Shown here: positions 59,186-64,000 of the stretch, piece after piece
Numbering within the stretch: position 1 is the first letter of the stretch
Layout: every line of letters starts with the position of its first letter
DNA from: Rallus limicola
Lineage: Eukaryota; Chordata; Aves; Gruiformes; Rallidae
Direction: 5' to 3'
Assembly (NCBI GenBank): GCA_022605955.1
Contig: JAKCOZ010000012.1
Coordinates: 20,493,015-20,557,014 of the forward strand
DNA length: 64,000 nucleotides
Notes under the pieces: generated by a model
The model's input: only the letters and a program-made list of their open reading frames with translations
Told to the model about the DNA's origin: nothing
Database searches by the model: none
Made by a program: the position numbers and the translations under genes

Positions 59186-62100
59186 AAAAAATATCCATAC
59201 TTTGAGTCTGTAAGATACTGGATTAAAAAGGCTTTTCTCCTTAAATTAGCTCACAGAAATAGAACCCCCTGAAGGGAGTGAAGGAGACAGCTGTGGAGGG
59301 AAGGGAGCCAGCACTACCGAGTACAAAGAGACTTTCAGCCACCTCATCCAGAGATGCACTTTCAGCCCCAGCCTGGGGTCCTTATGGACACTTTTATCCC
59401 TGGGAGCCCAGCTGGGATCAGCGGGTCAGATCCACTGTGCCCCCCTGCACTGCATTTCCTGTGCAAAAGTGAGACCTGGCCCAGCTCCAGCAGGGATGGG
59501 GGAACCAAGGGCAATGTGATGGGGATGCTGCTTTCTTATCTGCCTGTTCAACTGGCAGCCCTTGCAGCAACATTGGACGGCTCTTTGTCACAAGTAAAGA
59601 GTCTGTAATACAGAGTTTCTCAGTTTCGATTGCTGCACACAGATAGCACTGTCCCCAATATTTTGTCACTGGATAATTACTGCTATTTCTCATCACATTA
59701 TTTATACAATATATTAAATTATTTAGTTTTCCTTTAGTTTGAAATACTAGCATATGAGGAATTATTTGGGGAAAGATTCTATTTCTGCATCAGTTATACC
59801 TGAAGCTTAGTGGAAGTAGGATACTTTTGCATACCGGACAACAGAGAGAGTGAGATGGTGGAGCAGGGTGCTCAGGAAGGGAACAGTGAACTCGACTTGT
59901 TATTTTTGAGAAGAGGAAAGCAGACCCACCTCCCGTTACATGTTGACAGCTGAGAAGCAAAGCTGACAAGAGTTTTGAACCCGTAAGTTCCAGCTTGTTG
60001 CAGAAATTTAATGTGTTTCCACATGAGTGATAACTGGTTAGATATTGTAAGCACAGTGCTGGAAATTAGGATTAGCAAATGAGTAAATTAAACTGGAAAT
60101 TGGGCAGAGATTTGAAAGTAGATGTAAGTGCTTCAATCATGATAGGCTTTGCCCTCCGAGGAATTTTTTTATTTTTTTTTAAATAGCCTGTGAATTCTTA
60201 TTGGATTTGAAATTGTTTCCATTACAGACACTAAAGATTTTGCAAGGAAACCTGCCGGGGTTATAGAAGAACAGAATCAGAACAACAACAGAAGAAATGT
60301 AGGTTGAAATTGATTCAGTTTTGACTTAATGATCTCTCCTTTCTGAAATGTTTGTCACAGATAAAAAATCTGGGCTTTGTTCCTGGCCACAACACAATGA
60401 CAAAAACACTTAACATGGACCTCACTGAGTAGCTCCTGGTGCTTAAGGAAAGGTCTGTTACCCAGCCAAAGCCTTTGCAGGGTTAATCACTGCTGAAACC
60501 CAAGAGAGACACAAAGAAAACAGCACAGAAAGACGCAGGACAAAAATAACTCTGGCTATTAGCAGCACAGCAGGGAAATCACCCAAAGTCAGCGGGCAGA
60601 GGAGGTGGGTCCATGGTGGACTCCAGGGTATGCCAGTGTGCCCAAGCACCTGCACCCAAGCACCCTGCCACACCTGCTAAGCTAAATCCACTTCCCAAAC
60701 AATTGATTAAGGCAGGGGCTGGGATGCTGTGCAAACCGGACCCGTGCTGACTCTGAAATGAACCAGACAGCTCAAATATGAGAAATGGAAAAAGCAATAA
60801 GCATTAGTAAAAAAACCAACAAACCCAGCAAGGTTGTATGAAGCCCCGATGACTTTGTCAGCATATTTTCTTTTCCGTGAAGATCAGGAAGATCTGACAT
60901 TTTTCTCTGTTGGTTCTCAAGCAACAGAGCCAGAATATTAGAGATAGGGGAACGGAGGTTGGCAGCAGCCCGATAACTTACCATGAGAGTACCTACCGAG
61001 TCAAAATTACATCCACGGCTTCCCTCCCCAATTTGTGAGGTTAGATCATACTGATTTCCATCAGCAAGGTCATTTTAGCACCCATGCTTAATCCAAAATC
61101 TAGGCTGATATTTGTTTAGGAGATTTGAGTAATCGCTTTAAGAGAATTAGCATGTGCTGAAGTCCTAAGGAACAATCTTCTCTCAGCCAGTCTGGAGCAC
61201 AAAGATTTGAGGTCAAACCTTGGTGAAGACTTTTTTTTAAGGTAGTGTGGAAACAAATTAAATTCTCCACAGAGAACAACACATGAATGTTTTGCTACCT
61301 TTTCCAGCATCACTGTATGCTGCTTGGTGGTCCTTCACTATACAGCCCTGGAGCTGTGTGATGGGAGCTAACTTCTAATTAAGGGAAAGGATGGGAAAAT
61401 TCAGTGAAAGAGAGTCACTGATGCTCAAATGCCAAGCTGTTAAATCCTTGGTAAGTTTTAGTTCAGAAGTCAGTCACCTTTTTTTTTTACTGATCAGTGG
61501 ATATGAAGTCAGCTGTTCACTTGGGGGTCTTGAGATAAATTTTGGAAGGGGCTTTGAGGAATTCACGTTGAATCCTTGCATCCAAAGCTACTCTGTGTGT
61601 TTTGGTTGTTGGATGGATCTAAAATAAACCATTTCTACATGTTCTTGTCTGAGAATACGTGTCTGGCAGCACATAAGATTAACCCTTCTCTTGCAAATGG
61701 ATCGAAGAAAATGAAAATCCCACGAAACCAGTATTCTCACAAGACCCCTATCATGTCAGGAAGAACAGTCACCCAACAGTATGCATCATTGTTGTACTCT
61801 TAACCCTCACACCCTTTTCCTTTCCAAAAGGCTGATGAATTTTTATCTAGATCCAGAAAAAGAGAACAACATCCTGGCCCACGGGGGCGGATGCTGCGGA
61901 TGCTCATCTCAGGCACCCCGCTGTTTTTCAGCTGGCAGCAACAGATAAATTTATCAGTCGTCTGAGCCAAGGTTCACCAGATGGAATCACATCCCACTTA
62001 GAGTAATATTGGACTATTGCAGCCTCAAGAGTAGAGGTAGGTTTGGGTATTAATTCCAAGCTTTGGACTAAAAGGAAATCTGGAACATAACTGGGAATCC

Positions 62101-62750
62101 TGAGGCCAAATGCCCCAACTCCCACAGGGGTGCTACAGCACACCTAGCGCTGTGGGTTGCTATACAAACCATGAGAAGGCTGTTACCTTTGCGTGGCTGA
62201 TGAATTGCAACAGCAGTGATTTTACTGTAAAAACAAACAAACCAACCTCCAATTAGGCCAGCGAGAGGCAATATTAAAGCTCATTCTACATTTGAGAGAT
62301 ATTTATGTAGAAGCCTATGAATTTTTCAATATTTGGAGAAATGGCAGCTTCTGTGAGGAAATGGAAACACCTACTGTAGCACAGAGGCAATCTCCTTGGC
62401 AAGATAAAATTGAAGGTAAAAGATGTACGGTGGGTGTTGGCTAAAGTAACAATATTAGTACTAAAGACAGTAAGGGAGGTGGGAAGAGGACACCTTGAGG
62501 CTGACAGGCCTTGGGGCCCAAAGGGTGCTAAGAGCCAGGCTATGATGTAGGTCCTGACGTGTCTCCGTTCAGATGAATGATGAGGACCTGCTGAAGGCAG
62601 CCTGCCTGGAGGAAGCAGTCAGACATTTATCAAAAAGCCCACTAAAGCGTGATCCAAAAACCCACTCTTTAAAGTCATTCAAAGATACAGTGAGCTGCCA
62701 AGCTGCCCATTGGGGTGAATGCTCCGGTGTGAGCAAGGGGCTTCTGCAGA

Positions 62751-62779
62751 AGTATAGGCGCTTCTGGGGCGCCTATACT
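62751..62779. repeat. Perfect 11-bp inverted repeat, 7-base spacer
   Basis: Arms AGTATAGGCGC (62751-62761) and GCGCCTATACT (62769-62779) are exact reverse complements around TTCTGGG. The tip of the stem is GC-rich, so a stable hairpin is expected in single-stranded form. Confidence 0.95.
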
Positions 62780-64000
62780 GTGTGAGCTCTCAAGGGTTAA
62801 ATACTTACATTGGCATTTGAAAACATCCATAATAAGAAAGCTGTAAAATAAAGAAGCCATCTGCTTCAGGAATGGCATCATGCAACAACCAGCCTTCATT
62901 GCTTACCGAAGCAGTGAGACACAGAATCAAACAAGATGGGACTAGGCAGCCTGAACCCCACTGCTCTCAGTCCCCATGGCAGGAACTCAACCTTTCCCTT
63001 GCTTTCACAGTGACTTACAATTACAAAAGAAAATCTGCCTGGCATTCTCATGAGGGTCCTCCAAAGGCCCCAGCAAGAGGCTGGAGCCAGAGGTCACAGC
63101 ACCAGAAGCGTCACGTGTCTGAGTCCCTGGCTGGGGGCTCCAGCAGGCACTGACCAGCAGCCCTCTTCGCTCAGAAGGCTGCTGGCAGTACCTCTGACTT
63201 TTCTTCTGACATTTACAAAGCAGTCTGACAGCACAATGGAGAAACAGCGGTCCTGCTCCTCCTGCATGGGGAAATGAAATGAGCCCCTAGCAGGGTAATA
63301 GGGGAGGAGAGAGGCATTTCCAGCTTTCTCAGTGCTGTGTGGTAGCAGATGTGAGAAATGACCCCCATCACTTAAGCCCTTAACCCTCAGATACTTCCTT
63401 CTATTAATGCCGGATGGAAAAATCTTCAAGCCTGAAAGTGGAGTGGAAACACATTACAGGAAACCACTCTGAAGTGATCGAACACTCGCTTCTTCAGTTC
63501 AGTACATCTCAGCAGAAATGCTACCTGCTCCGTGTGACACACTCCAGATTTATTCCAGGATAACACTGAACAGGTATTGCCCAAACTAAGGGACCCATGA
63601 AATCAGTGCCAAAGAAAAGCACTGGGGTAAGAAATACCATCTGCCACTGCCCAGATCAAAGGTTTGGACTGAATTTCAGGGAGGAGAAGAAATGGAGCTG
63701 ATTCAGACTCCTGGTTACCATATCTTCCAGTGATCAATCAGAATTGCTCCAGACAACACTGGAGACCTACAAGGCTCTGCAAGCTCAGCTAAGTTTTTGG
63801 ATGATAATCCAGATGGAGCCTTAAATACATATGTAATGTCTGCCAGCATTAATGAAAGCCTTGCAATGGGCTTCTCAAATGTTCACACTTTATGATAGCC
63901 TAAACCCACCTGGTCCTATATCAAACTCATCACTATTTGCTGAAGCAGAAATAAAAGCAAAACACAAAAAAGCCTGAAACAAACATAAATAAATGAAAGA

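Larger units (their letters stand above)
54526..64000. other. No recognised gene
   Basis: Unique-looking DNA with short direct repeats (57.55 and 58.56 kb), one ancient SINE-like relic (59.1 kb) and a strong inverted repeat (62.75 kb). The A+T-rich segment 54690-54960 with several ATTA/TAATTA cores and a TGTCAGTGACA palindrome looks like a conserved non-coding element. No promoter, CpG island or exon was recognised. Confidence 0.6.

Noticed and set aside
1..64000. Bacterial-type features: operons, CRISPR, insertion sequences, prophage
   Set aside because: The DNA is vertebrate: spliced gene, CR1 LINEs and LTR relics. No array or prokaryotic gene cluster is present.

Overview
The window is vertebrate nuclear DNA, almost certainly from a bird. 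Three copies of the CR1 LINE have the avian 3'-end form, a fragment matches an avian ERVL-type LTR as I remember it, and the only recognisable gene is a vertebrate ion-channel subunit with short introns. I cannot resolve the bird order. There is no bacterial, phage, plasmid or CRISPR content, and most open reading frames are chance frames in non-coding DNA.

The one gene I can support is KCNMB2, the beta-2 auxiliary subunit of the BK (Slo1/KCNMA1) calcium-activated potassium channel, on the minus strand. Four coding exons can be joined with canonical GT/AG sites: 37981-38036 (start codon), 31590-31760, 28927-29122 and 22976-23260 (stop). They encode a complete 235-residue protein, the same length as the mammalian protein as I recall it. 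It has the N-terminal FIW inactivation motif, two membrane segments, a cysteine-rich extracellular loop and three N-glycosylation sequons. The first coding exon probably starts at a splice acceptor near 38091, so the promoter and the non-coding 5' exon(s) lie further right and may be outside the window. The 3' UTR probably runs to about 21.1 kb, where two minus-strand AATAAA signals sit 48 bases apart.

Layout: 1-3069 unexplained; 3070-4400 CR1 with reverse-transcriptase remnants; 4401-15089 no recognised gene; 15090-15465 ERVL-like LTR fragment; 15466-21094 no recognised gene; 21095-22975 probable KCNMB2 3' UTR; 22976-38091 KCNMB2 coding exons and three introns (intron 3 holds ancient SINE-like and LINE-like relics and two G-quadruplex motifs); 38092-64000 upstream sequence, probably a long 5'-UTR intron plus promoter-distal DNA, with two more CR1 copies and several MIR-like relics.

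I did not find a convincing new biological system. The best leads are a G+T-skewed 5-20 kb block that could mark plus-strand transcription convergent with KCNMB2, a 255-codon open frame with a nearby AATAAA antisense to KCNMB2 intron 3, two perfect 11-bp inverted repeats, and blocks that look like conserved non-coding elements but need alignment to test.
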